Shown: piece by piece, positions 23,606 through 34,734 of the stretch
Numbering within the stretch: position 1 is the stretch's first letter
Layout of the letters: the number at the start of each line of letters is the position of its first letter
Source: Gracilaria domingensis
Lineage: Eukaryota; Rhodophyta; Florideophyceae; Gracilariales; Gracilariaceae
Assembly (NCBI GenBank): GCA_022539475.1
Contig: VCMS01000162.1
Span: forward strand, 1-64,000
DNA length: 64,000 nt
Direction: 5' to 3'
Position numbers and translations under genes: made by a program
Notes under the pieces: model-generated
Seen by the model: the letters and a program-made list of their open reading frames with translations, nothing else
Told to the model about the DNA's origin: nothing
Database searches by the model: none

Positions 23606-25339
23606 ATGACGTCGATATTGACTGTCGCTCGACCTCCTTCTCCCTTCGGACGACCTTCCCTTGAAGTCTTTGTCGTCGTTTTTCGTTCATTTCTTCTTCC
23701 CATGGTCTACTACTGTACACATAAGAAGCGTGGGTGTCCCTTCGTTACTCGCCGAGGAGTCTTATCTCTTCAACAGCATGTCAACCATTGCCCGTTTCGT
23801 CTGAAAGCAGCGCTGGAAGACGACAATAGGCGGCCCATTCGGAGAAGCAAACGTCTCAAGCTTTCCGCGCACGCGGCCGCATCTTCCGAAACGATCACTG
23901 CCCCTTCTTGCCTTCCCGAGCCTCCGGTGTCCGAGGACATCGTTGACCACACTCCGTGCGCCCCTCCCATTCCGGACACTTCGCATTGTGTTTCTCCTTC
24001 CCCGGGTCCCGCGTCATTAGAGCAAGAACACGGAAGCAGTTCCCGCCCAGTGCCTTCTGAGGAGGCCCTCGGTGATTTGCATATGGATTATCTCACGGTT
24101 TGTCTGGCTTCAGTAGCTTCCAACCTTGGTCATCGTGAGGCGGACGAGCTAATTGGGCTACTTCAGGACCCGCGATTCTCGCAAAAGCGATTCAACGAGA
24201 CCATAACAAGTTCCAAGCGCTGTACAGAACTGAAAAACGCCATTTTCGAACGATACGCCTCAAAGGACGGTTTCAATCGAAGAACTGTCTGGCCAGAAGG
24301 ATGTACGTTCAGCGCCACCCTCTACACGAGAGACCCCGTTCAGACACTTTTGAAACAGCTCCAGTTGGCTAACAACGAAAACACATTCTTCCACCCTATA
24401 CCTCAGACCCACTCCACGAAAATATCTCACCCCATGTCCGGCTCTCTCGCGAGAGACGCCACCTCAAAACTTAAGGAAATGGTCATGGGCTCGTTGGATA
24501 GTTGAATAGTGTGGTACTCCCAAGAAATAAGTTACAGTGAATCTTTCGTAGGTCTTCTGCAGGTATACACCGATAAGTCTTCAACAACTCTAAAGCAAAC
24601 ATCGGTTACCGCCTATCCTCTTCACCTCATATTTCTCAACTTCTCCGACGAGCTTCGCCGTAAGTGTATCCGTGATGACCTCACAGTAGTGGCATACTTC
24701 CCTACCACACTGATCGAGGTTTCCGCATCTGAAGCAGACGCAATGCCATTCGTTTCTAGCAAGTCTCTACGCGAGTCCAGGATGCAAATCCTTCAAGAAT
24801 CTCTTCGTCAAGTCCTGGAGCCCATTCTAAATCTCACGCAGAAAGTTTTCAGTTCATCGGCGAAGACAAACTAAGTCGAGTGTGCCATTCTCTGCAAGTT
24901 TTCGTGCGGATACTTTTGAGGCTAAAGACATTCTGTTAACTCTTCACGGGACCAAAACGGGGATCTCCTGTCATAGATTCGAGGCCCCTCCCTCATCTTT
25001 ATGCAGTAGTATTCTTACTTCATTCACTGGACCCTCTCAAGACCAAACCAAAAGCGTTAGAGATACATACTCAGTTATTCTAGAATATGCAAAGAAAGAC
25101 GAGGCAGGAAGAAGTAAATGTCTTGCGAGGGAGAGTATATCTCAGGCGGTACTCTCAAGCGTTCTGATTACATATCTCTTATTCCGTCGTTCATCGAAAC
25201 CCCCTTGACGGTAGGATTGATCCAGAGTTTGTTTCTATGCAGTCTGTTGGGAACAAGGAGAGCTCTCTTCGAACGAGTTTTCGCAACGTTGCAATCCAGA
25301 GGCAATTATTCTGAAGTTCTGATCTATATACTCAGGACT
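23606..25339 (+). pseudogene. Plavaka-like transposase, copy 2
   Basis: ATG at 23606. Residues 37-62 form a CCHC-like finger (YYCTHKKRGCPF, then HVNHC). The core continues after a TGA at 24503-24505, where copy 3 has AGA, with LLQVYTDKSS (candidate first catalytic Asp), AYPLHLIFLNFSDEL and VVAYFPTTLIEVS. A one-base deletion in a T run near 24849 shifts the frame, as in copy 3. The C-terminal part is further broken and enters the assembly gap. The domain order fits the Plavaka group. It could not make a full transposase. Confidence 0.7.
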
Positions 25340-25526
25340 GTCGTTTAAACACGTCTGTCTATCAGATGCGCTCACTAGCCTGCAAGTAGAATCATTCATT
25401 GGACGTCACGTTTTATTTCGACGATACGTATCTTCAATATCAGCCAACTTTACAAACGTCATTAACTTCTATCCCCAATGTAGCCTTTTTTGGCAAAGGA
25501 TTTCATATAGGATTTTGTCCACGTCG

Positions 25527-25869
25527 NNNNNNNNNNNNNNNNNNNNNNNNNNNNNNNNNNNNNNNNNNNNNNNNNNNNNNNNNNNNNNNNNNNNNNNNNN
25601 NNNNNNNNNNNNNNNNNNNNNNNNNNNNNNNNNNNNNNNNNNNNNNNNNNNNNNNNNNNNNNNNNNNNNNNNNNNNNNNNNNNNNNNNNNNNNNNNNNNN
25701 NNNNNNNNNNNNNNNNNNNNNNNNNNNNNNNNNNNNNNNNNNNNNNNNNNNNNNNNNNNNNNNNNNNNNNNNNNNNNNNNNNNNNNNNNNNNNNNNNNNN
25801 NNNNNNNNNNNNNNNNNNNNNNNNNNNNNNNNNNNNNNNNNNNNNNNNNNNNNNNNNNNNNNNNNNNNN
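25527..25869. other. Assembly gap (343 N)
   Basis: A run of 343 N. The paralogous copy 3 has about 335 bases between the same flanking words (cacgtcg and ctcaacag, 60306-60640), so the gap size is realistic. Flanking sequence in copy 2 shows many one-base insertions relative to copy 3, suggesting low-quality consensus near the gap. Confidence 0.95.
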
Positions 25870-25870
25870 C

Positions 25871-27000
25871 TCAAACAGAAGAAAACTTAACACGATTGGC
25901 AGCCTTTAAACGGCAATCTCCGCAACACGTTCGATTAATGTCTTCTCTTGTATTGTTGGTGAAAGGCCTTTGTTAACCGGGAAAGGTGAAGCGCATACGA
26001 TTTCCAAATCGGAACGATAATCATGTGCTACCGAGCTTCACAGCACACAGGGCTGACGGTTTTCCATGCCTACCATCTGTTTTGCTTTCCGCGACGACTC
26101 TCGTAACGCCATTCTGTTTCATAGAGTTTTTATCACTGATGAATTTAGCATATAGAGCTGCTACAAACCCCGTTCTCTAACCTCTGAAATAATGTAGTAG
26201 TTAGCCTATCAGGACTCCATTTAGTTATTTATGGTGTTTCGCAGAGAGCTCGCTCTATTACCCTATAAATCGGTATTATATGGTCGTTGGAGGCCTTCAT
26301 CGCTGTTTGTCAGACCGTCACAACGAACAAATTAGATTCAGATATATAAATTGAACGCTAGAGCGGAAGCGCTCATGCTATTATATAATACCTTATCTTC
26401 ATCATCGGTAGAATTTGTATCTTCACCGGAAAAAGTGGTGGCGAGTATTTAAGTAGCTACTATGTCTTCACTCTGTTTTTTTATGCATCTCATCCCAGCG
26501 CATTACCACTTTTGTGCGTGAGGGTGTTGGCGCGCTTCGGTGGTACGTCTCTTCGCCACTTTGATCAGTTTAAATAGTGTAGTGTGTCAGAAACTACACA
26601 AATTGTAACAAGGTCGCGTATTGTGTTACTGGTTGAGCATCAATTGGATGAAAAAACTAGTTGATTTATCTCTAAAAGATCTGTACTGAGCTCGCAACAA
26701 AATCGTTGCAAGGAATGCAACGATTGGGTTTTGGGAGGTATCAAACGCTACAGAATGGCCTCAAAATGTTCCTTCTAGCAAAGGGTTTTGGTGGACGTAG
26801 ATTTATGCGAACAATGGCAGCGCTCTCCATTCATGCGTTTTGAAGCGCTCCTAATACTCAAGATATACTCTAATTAATGTACAGCTTTTTGCCATCCGCC
26901 ATCTAACGTAGACAGCGGTGCCAACGTGTTCGCGGGCGGTGCATGGTAATGAGTGCAAAAGTGTTGAGGAAGGGGTTTTGGGAGTCTCGGCATGGTGCGA
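25871..27000. other. AT-rich non-coding part of the duplicated block
   Basis: Matches 60642-61760. No supported gene. Only short frames and TATA-like words (attatataatacc near 26380) are seen. Confidence 0.5.
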
Positions 27001-27009
27001 AAATGTGAC

Positions 27010-27450
27010 AGAACGTGCCCCGCCGGCGTGGGGGGGATCGGTTGTGTTAGGGTGGCTACCCTAACACAACCGCACCCCCCCGTCCGCGGGCACGTTTTGG
27101 CCGGTTTTTTTAAAAAATGTGCTTTTTTATGCCCGCGGGCGGGGGGGTCCGTTCGTGTTAGGGTAGCTACCCTAACACGAACGGACCCCCCCGCCCGCGG
27201 GCACGTTTTGGCCGATTTTTCAAAAATGTGCGATTTCATGCCCGCGGGCGGGGGGGTCCGGTCGTGTTAGGGTACCTACCCTAACACGACCGACCCCCCC
27301 CGCCCGCGGGCTCGTTTTCGCCTCATTCTGGTAGCGTCCACAGACCTCCCAAAACACACACCGCACGCATATCCAGCCAAAACGTAACGTGCCCGCGGGC
27401 AGGGCGGTCGAGTTGTGTTAGGGTAGCGACCCTAACACAACTTGATCTCG
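27010..27450. repeat. Array of four long GC-rich palindromes
   Basis: Palindrome centres lie at 27055/56, 27166/67, 27275/76 and 27426/27. The second is a perfect 72-bp palindrome (27131-27202). Each has the core gtgttaggg-taccctaacac, flanked by a C7/G7 run and gcccgcgggc. The bases just outside the core differ between units (gttgt, ttcgt, gtcgt) but are matched by complementary changes on the other arm. Spacers share acgttttggccg. The array recurs at 61785-62220. Confidence 0.93.
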
Positions 27451-29232
27451 CGCGCTGCCAATACGACAGAATGACATTACGACATATCTGATGACACCCG
27501 CCTGCAACAACCCATCGCCAGCAAACCTCCGCGCCGCCCATGAAGCGCGCGGCGCCATTCCTGCAGGCGGTGCGTCGTTGCGCCGTAGAACTCGCGTCGC
27601 TCTCCTCTCGCGATGCTGGTCTCTGCGGCGTTCTTTATGAGTTTAGTTTTGCTACCGCTCCCCAATAGCGCTGCCGTAGCTACCGCACTTTGATCGCGCC
27701 GCCGTAGGTACCGCATCTTGATCACGCTGCCGCAGCTACCGCACCTTGGTGGATCCACCTCCGCCGCCATTGCCGTGTTCTCTGCTCTTGGTCGTATACA
27801 CCACGGCCGCCGTCGCTGCATGCTTCGCTTACGATTGCGCTCATACCGCCGCCGTACCCGTGCGATTTGCATATGATCATGGTTTCACCGCCACTGTCGG
27901 CATATTCTTCGCCTTTATCGTCCCTCCTTGACCGCCGTAGCCAGCCGCCTTCGTCACCGCGCTCTTTCTCGTCGCTGCGCTGCATGACGAGCCTCTCTGC
28001 CATCTCTCGGCTCTGCTACCGTCGCCGGGCTGCATGGATCAGCGCATCGACACCGTAAGATCCAGGCTTGTGCTAGAAGTGCAATCCGCGGCTTTGTGGA
28101 TTTCGAGGGCTGCCACCCCTCCTTTTCTCGGCGCCGCAGCGCGGCCAACTTGCGCACTACTGGCTTGTCGCGCACCGCGCGCCGCTCGCGAGCTCAAGAC
28201 CACCAGACACAAAGAGCCACGCGACGCGGCTGGGTGCGCGCGCCGGGGCAGACATCATCGCTGTCGCGCTGTTCGCCGGCCATTCGAACCACGCGCACTC
28301 ATGGCCGCGCGCGGTGTGTCAACGCGACGACAGAGGCGGTGTGCTGGTGACTAATCTTGCCAAGACCACGGCCGGCGGGCTGCGTGCCGCCTGCTATGAC
28401 GCCGCTGTGCCACATCGAACCAGCTGCTGCCGTCTTCATGGTCTCAGTTCCCGATCTCGCCTCCGCCGCTGCACTCGCTATGGTCCCCGCGGTGATGCCC
28501 GCGTCCAAACTATTGCGCGTATGTCGCGCCGTCATGTCAGACGGCACGGAGCTATATCGCAAGCAACTGATGCGTCTGTCGCGCCGGCCGCCGCTGAATC
28601 TGTCGCGAACACCGCTGCTCTCCACAGTTGCTGACGTGTGGCAACCGGACTGTGGATGTTGCATCTTGGGCGCTTGGCGCGATGGGCGGCACGCAGGGCA
28701 CCACCCTCAGAAATACCCTCTTGTTGCGCTTTGATTACATGTGTCAGGAACCTGCAGCCGCTCTCTCGCTGTTCAATGTGAAGTCCGTCGCCATCACAAT
28801 TTTCGTCTCCAGGGCCGCCGCTGCAGGCTTAAACAATCGCGTGCTCTGCGTACTAGACTGAGGGTGCTGATAGCAGCGATGAGAATGACGCTGGAGACGT
28901 GCGGCAGGAGCAAATGAAAGGCGAGCGAGTGGTGCACCTGAAGGAACAAGTGGAGATGAAGACTGAGGCGGGGAGTGAGTTCGGCGCGGGGGAGGAGTAC
29001 AACATGGGGGCTGGGTGGAACATTGTACGTCAGTGGCAGCTGCGCCGCTACAAGAACCTCGCTCGTGCATAATGTATCTGAAAGCATGTACATGGCCGCG
29101 CGCGGGGGCAGTCAAACGCTAACGTAGTGTCTGTGAATAACACAGCAACAATACAAACTGTTTAAGGGAGAGCAACGTCTGTAGACATGATGTAAATAGC
29201 CGCACACGCGTTTTTGTACACAGTTGGTTGGT
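27451..29232. other. GC-rich block downstream of palindromes, no clear gene
   Basis: High CpG content with overlapping open frames on both strands, as expected by chance in GC-rich DNA. A degenerate ~40-bp motif (gccgccgtagctaccgcac) repeats two or three times near 27670-27750. A plus-strand frame at 28357-28734 is the longest but matches nothing recognised. Nearly identical to 62220-64000. Confidence 0.5.
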
Positions 29233-30915
29233 ACTGGTGCAATACCTTTGTATACCAATGAGGGCAGCAAGGCGCGACTGAAAGCAAGTGGAATTTCTCC
29301 CACTGAAATGCTGCGCACTAACTTGTTGAGCTTGCGCTGCGTAGCGCGCCGCCACTCTCGCCTGTCCGCAGCTTTCCGACGCCGCCCCCCCAGCCCCCAC
29401 ACGCACCCGCCCACTTGGCGCTCCATGCTAACGCGCCAACGCTGCCCGCGCGTGCCGCTGTTTCGCCTTGCGTCGCGAGCCACATCCTCCGCAACATGCA
29501 CTGCGTGCCCCCGTCGCCGTCAATAAACGCGCCCTCCTCTCCCTCCCTCAGCTTCTCTTCCTCGCCCGTCATCATTCTTTCAATCTCCTTCTCCTCCCCT
29601 TCTCTGCAAGCGCCTCGCACTCACCGTCTCGCCCTCCCGCGCAAGCTCGAGCGCGCTCGCGCGCACAGCTTGACTCGCCGTACTCCGTGTCGCCCGTGCG
29701 CACGCCGTCCAGCCGCTCGCTGTCGCCATCTTCGTCGCCGCCATGCAGCGCGTCTTCATCGGACGCGTCGGACAAGCCGCTGCTGCTGCGCAGCGTGTTT
29801 TTCACCACGGACAGCTTGCCTTTGCAGACCATGCCGCTCACGCCGTCGCCGCTGGCGCGTTCGCGGCGTGGCGATCAACACCTGCTTGGTGCAGCTGTCG
29901 GGCATTGCTAGCCCGCTAAACAAGGCGAGAAACGAACTTAATGCGCTGCCGTTCACAACGGCGCCGATGGGGGCCGACGCCGACGCCAGGCTGGCTCGGG
30001 GCGCCTCCAAGAAGGACGTAGCCTTGTTGTGTCGCCTGCGAATCACGCTGGATCACGGTTCGAGGCTCTGTCTGAGGAGAGCATAGACCGTGCGCGACGA
30101 ATCGATCGCACATGCGCAACAGGCTCACGGCAACCGGTCGTAGTGCTGTCGCTCGTGCGACGACAAGCCAGACACTACAAGCACAGAGAAGAACAGCAGC
30201 GGCAAGCAGGCAGCACACAGATGCGCGTGGGTGATCGCGCTATACAGTGGTCAAAATGCAAGGAAATCTGGCCCACAACTGATGTGGATAATCTTCCTTC
30301 GTCGTGCGCGAGGAAACCAGCTCAGGCGCTGTTACCCGTTGCCAGACGCCCAGCGACAGCCTGACGGCGCCGAAAATCGCCAACGTGAGCTGCGCGTCGC
30401 GCAACGCGTCGGTGAGCGCCGGCAGCATGAGCGGTCGCGGCGCTCTACAGGCAGGCACGGCGTGCGGGGCTGGGGGGAATGAGCGCGATGCGACGGAGAG
30501 CGTGCATGGTGGCGTGAGAACGCCCGGTCCGAAGCGACGGAAGCGGCGGGAGGAAGTACGTCGCCTTCATTGCGAGCGGCCGCACGCACACCTTGAGGGT
30601 GCGACGCGTCGCGTGACAGCGGCGCGGCATCGGCAGATGATGGCGGACTGCGAAGGTCAGCACGTAAATGGGCAGTTGCGATCATCACCAATAGTCGGCT
30701 GGAGAAGGTGTCGCGAGACGCCTCCGCGGCAAGTGAGCCACAGGCTGGGGCCGCTACGGCTGTGAATGCCTGCTCGAATACACGCGTCACTTGCCATGTG
30801 CACGGCGTCGTCGTCGTTGAGTCTTCCATACTGCGTCTGCTTCTGCGCCGTCCTCTTCGCCGGGTTGGGCGGCGCGCGGTGCAGTCGGATGGCGCCGACG
30901 ACGCGCCGCGCGCGC
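29233..30915. other. GC-rich region, possible decayed minus-strand gene
   Basis: No intact gene. Minus-strand frames around 30445-30663, 30240-30458, 29916-30218 and 29572-30046 contain hydrophobic, membrane-like stretches (LLAAAVLLCACSVWLVV) and an acidic Ser/Asp-rich segment. They could be pieces of one decayed membrane protein, but frames change repeatedly and no family is identified. Confidence 0.3.
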
Positions 30916-32328
30916 ATTCAAGCCCACTCGTGCAGCTTTTCTCGCAAGAGGTCGACCCCCTACGCGCTGTCTTTGACGTAAGACCTGGTTCCGCGCCCAA
31001 GCAGCTCGCGGGATTCCTCAACCACCTTCTGAACAATGACACGCCGTTGCCGTATGAATTCTTTCTGCGATCTTCGCGCAAGCCAGTGACCGAAGCTTGG
31101 AAGCCACTTTGAAGGCTGCTTCGCATGTGAGAGAGAGCGTGGCGCAGCTGGAATTTGTGCCGCTGTTGTTGTTTCGCATGTAGTCTGTTTTGAGGTGTAG
31201 TTCAAGCTTACCGGGACACACGGAGGCGGTTTTGGTGACGTGTTTTCTCGCCGGATTGTCGTTTGATAGCGACGGGGTCTGGCGATACTAGCGTCAGATT
31301 GTGAAGTGCGAAGGCGTAGTTGCCGAAGCTTTCTTTTATCGATCATCGCGATTGGGTGCTGGCGTTGGAGTTATCCCCAGAGGGGAGTCGATGGGCTTCT
31401 GCTTCGAAGGAAGGTCGGGTGTGGATCTGGGACGTTGAGAAGGGAACGGGTAAGAGCTTGGCTTCCTATCGCAAATGGGTGGCAGATTTGTGTTGGAAGC
31501 CGTATCATTTGGATGAACGATGTTGTTTGGTTGTGTCTGCTTCGAAAGATGCAACGTCGAAGTTTGGAACGGGGCTAGCATGAGCGCGGTCAAGATGATC
31601 GCGGGACATACTACCGCCGTCACGACTGCTGGGTAGAGTGGAGACGGTTCTATTTATTCTGCTTCTCAAGATCGTAGTATAAAGATCTGGAGTGCTGATC
31701 ATCAGTAGACACAGGATGGCCGGTATGATACGGGCCATCCTGTGCCTACTATAAATGCACATGCTCACTCGGTGAATTCCATCACGGTTTCTACCAACTA
31801 CGTGCTCATATGCGATGCGTTTGCATCTCTGGACGAGCAGAACGGATACACGCCGGTCAAGTTGTCGCAAGAAGAAGCGTTGGAGCGCTTTGAAAAGATG
31901 AAGATGCAAAGTACGGGCAAGAAGGAACTTAGGGTAAGTGGTTCTGATGATTTTACTCTGAGGGCATACAGCCCATTTCGCACATGACCGGCCATCAGCA
32001 GCCGGTCAACTGCGTGGCGTTAAGTCCGTATGGACATTATATCGCGTCGGCCAGTTTGATAAGAGTGTGAGACTTTGGAATGCCAAGACTGGCAATTTTT
32101 GCTTCACGTTCCGCGGGCATGTTGCGGCCGTGAATGGAGTGGTTTGGTCGGCGGATAGACGGTTGTTGATGAGTGGTTCGAAGGATAGTACCTGCAAGGT
32201 TTGGGATATGGGGACGAAGAAATTGAAGATGGATCTGCCTGGACATAGTGATGAGGTGTTCACGGTGAATTGGAGTACGGATGGGAAGAGAGCTGTTCCT
32301 GCGCGCAAGGATAAGCTGTTGAAGATCT
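30916..32328 (+). pseudogene. NLE1: Notchless (NLE1) pseudogene, nearly full length
   Basis: Notchless is a WD40 protein needed for maturation of the 60S ribosomal subunit with the Rea1/MDN1 ATPase. The NLE domain is visible at about 30930-31075 (PKQLAGFLNHLL, LPYEFF). Eight-blade WD40 pieces follow: GHTEAVLVTCFSPDCRL near 31205, DWVLALELSPEGSRWASAS at 31340, SGSDDFTL at 31937, SASFDKSVRLW region at 32045 (one-base shift), GHVAAVNGVVWSADRRLL at 32118, and GHSDEVFTVNW then KDKLLKI at the end. At least five frame changes and several stops occur (for example TAG near 31634, which may have been TGG). Domain order is intact and no introns are seen. Clearly dead. Confidence 0.9.
31706..31750. repeat. 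17-bp-stem hairpin inside the Notchless pseudogene
   Basis: Arms gtagacacaggatggcc and ggccatcctgtgcctac pair at 16 of 17 positions around an 11-base loop. It replaces about a dozen residues expected between two WD repeats, so it looks like a local inverted duplication created after the gene decayed. Confidence 0.7.
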
Positions 32329-32608
32329 AGCACCAATGATTGTGGTTTTTGTTTTTTCAAGAGCTTCGCGGGGATTCGCAGAGGGGAAGCGGCGGGGGAT
32401 GGTGTGGTCAAAGATGATGTGTACAAGATGACAAAAACGTTGATGAAGCACTTTGGTCTTGATCTACCGTTGAATCTTTGGTACGGAACTACTGAATTGC
32501 TTCATGCGGTGGGGGCATGAACTGTGGGTAAGCTAACAAAACAGTGACACAGAATCGAACGCAAGCGAGTTAGCAGCAGCACGCAATGAGGACGGCAGCG
32601 GCGCGCAG

Positions 32609-33148
32609 TCAAAAGGCAAAACATACCTCCGGAGGCGGCGGCACATTTTGTTGATAGCTAGAAGAGCCCGGCTTATAGATCGGAATGTAAGGATCCGGAT
32701 GTCTCATACTAAAAAGCTCCTCCATACCATTCTCCGCAAGCGTTGGCTGGAAAGCGCTGCTGAATCTGCCCGCACTCCTTGACTCACATGCAGTAGTCAA
32801 TGGTTCAGTCGCGCGACGTGCGCAGCGCGGCGCGGTACAGGCCGGTGACTCTCTGCACTTGCAAAATGTTAGGCTCCCACGCGGCGGCGTGGGGCGTGCA
32901 TTGAGGAGGCGGCGCCCATGGCGTTCGGCTGGCAGCGATGAGCAGCTCGCGAGCGCGCGGCGAGCGAGACCGCCGATGCGAATGGGCGCTGTTTGATAGA
33001 TTGTTTCCGAGCGCACAGCGGCGCTGTGCGGGTGGCGCGCACGTGGCGTAGCTGTGCTGCCTCTCTTTCGGCCCCTTTTCAGTACAAGATGTGTACAGGT
33101 GCGCGTCGGTGCGTGCACGTACATTTCGCTCTTGCCCGCATTTGGCAA
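32609..33148 (-). CDS. Hypothetical ORF, possible exon with GT donor
   Basis: A 179-residue minus-strand frame. The last ~50 residues (NGMEELFSMRHPDPYIPIY, then NVPPPPE) look protein-like; the first part is GC-rich and could be spurious. The sequence right after PPPPE reads GTATGT, a plausible splice donor, so the protein may continue in another exon. No downstream exon was recognised and no family can be assigned. Confidence 0.3.
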   Translation of the reverse strand: MPNAGKSEMYVHAPTRTCTHLVLKRGRKRGSTATPRARHPHSAAVRSETIYQTAPIRIGGLARRALASCSSLPAERHGRRLLNARPTPPRGSLTFCKCRESPACTAPRCARRATEPLTTACESRSAGRFSSAFQPTLAENGMEELFSMRHPDPYIPIYKPGSSSYQQNVPPPPEVCFAF

Positions 33149-34734
33149 GTGAAGAGCACCAACGTTGGTCGTGCGCAGTGGTGACTCTACGCTCTTGCGA
33201 GTTCTTCTCTGTGCTTTTGAAAAAGACTCCAGTGCTCGAAATCTTCGCTCTTATAAGCGTCGTTGAGTTTCATTTCAAAATTCAAGCCAGAAGTAAAACT
33301 ATAACACTCCACTTTTAACTGCCATACAGCATCCGAGCTATTGTGCTTGCCGTGCTTTTCACGAGAGCAAGCGCACAGGAGCTCGTCCCTGTCGCACTAC
33401 TTATATCCCGCAATTCATCACATGTAAACCATGTCTCTGCTACACAAAACAAAAACAATCTGCAGCTACTTGCATCGTCCTGCTCAATTGAATTCCAATC
33501 TCTGCGTGTATACGTCTTCTAAAAACACAACAACCAACTCTATCATAAACCTTTCATAACGGCACGAATGATTGAAGTCTTCATTCAACTGTAGAACAGA
33601 CATATATAATAAATCGCCTGAAACAGTTCACAGCTGCTTTAGGGCACAGCCAAACATTTCTGCTTTACAATCCTCCCCATTCCGCCGTTACCACTCATCC
33701 TTCACGCTTGACCAGCAATCAACATTCGCCAACCATGTTTCTAACGATCCTATAGCTGATGCATATGTCATAACAACAATTAACAACTATTGCATGGCGC
33801 TCTCGGAAACAACGACCAGTGAGAAGAAACAAAGCTGTCTTGCAAAACTTGAAAGAGAATTGTGAATCACTGAAGGCAGCTTTAAAGTGTTCTCATCGTT
33901 CGATGAGAGAGTAATCTAGGTCAAGGCAAGGTGGTTAAAAAACTATTTAATGATATTGTAGAAAGATAATTAGTGGGCACTAACTAGTGAAAGATGGAGA
34001 ATTGTACAGGAGAGCATCCGATAAGAACTCCGATAAGAAAAAGGGGACAAATTCAGGTGACGAGAAAGCATGAAACAAGATCAGAAGGTCGAATAGCTCA
34101 AAAGGTTTTGCTTGCAGCTTATGGCATGGACCTTATCGATTTGGTGGGTGCTCTCTGTTTTAAATACGTGCAACGAATACGCTAGGAATGGTAAGCTCCC
34201 TACGCCATTGGACGGCAGAAAGGCGCATATAAAGCCATTGCGAAGGCGGTTCAGATGTCATACGACAAGCAAGTGGTAGATGAAGAACGTATATTTGCAA
34301 AGAAGAGAACAAATGGTGATGGAGTAAAGACAGAGGTAAAACCGAAGGTAGAGGTTGTCATAATAGAAGGTACGAGAGCGATACAGCTAAGGGATTTGTA
34401 CAGCGTGTCGATGTTGCATCTTTTCTTGTCGATATAGGCCATCACTTGGACATCGATATTTGTTTATTTTAGAAGAGTTTTCCCGGGCTGCAGCACTACT
34501 TAGCGTCGCTGACCGTTCTATCTACTGCCAACGTCTACTGGTGGAACATCTATCCGCATCAGTAAACTACTGTCACAGCGCACGACCCGCGTCGTTGCTC
34601 GCACCGGTCTCTCTTGCTCGAAGTCCTGTGGAAATTCTGGGATCCTGTGTTTCCTTTCCAGAGCTACAAAAACTTTTGTGTTGTTTGCCGACAAGTTAAA
34701 GATTGAAGACTATTTGGAGATTGAAGCAAAAATA
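33149..34734. other. AT-rich stretch without a supported gene
   Basis: Only short frames are seen (63 residues at 33994-34185, 60 residues at 34255-34437). None has a recognised motif. Composition changes sharply from the GC-rich neighbour to the left. Confidence 0.5.

Larger units (their letters stand above)
21927..25870 (+). mobile_element. Plavaka-like transposon, copy 2
   Basis: Left end tctgtctcttgcagatgcta. The first 130 bases carry three direct copies of gggtcgtccag (21958, 21979, 22047), then a set of long hairpins, then the transposase gene from 23606. The right part is lost in an assembly gap. It is nearly identical to copy 3 and diverged from copy 1. Confidence 0.7.
21927..29232 (+). 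repeat. Large duplicated block, first copy
   Basis: This block recurs at 56741-64000 in the same orientation with only scattered differences over most of its length, and the match is still continuing at the window end. The left edge coincides with the Plavaka-like left end; DNA to the left is unrelated in the two copies. The block contains the transposon, ~1 kb of AT-rich DNA, four palindromes and ~1.8 kb of GC-rich DNA. It is either a recent segmental duplication or one very large element. Confidence 0.92.

Noticed and set aside
27040-27440. TTAGGG/CCCTAA words in the palindromes, suggesting telomeric DNA
   Set aside because: They occur once per palindrome arm and not in tandem, so they are part of the palindrome core and not a telomere array.
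28034-28734. Overlapping 100-125-residue ORFs in the GC-rich duplicated block
   Set aside because: Open frames on both strands and in several phases, as expected from GC content; no domain.
30332-31126. 264-residue Arg/Ser-rich minus-strand ORF
   Set aside because: It overlaps the Notchless N-terminal region on the other strand and is a GC-driven shadow frame.
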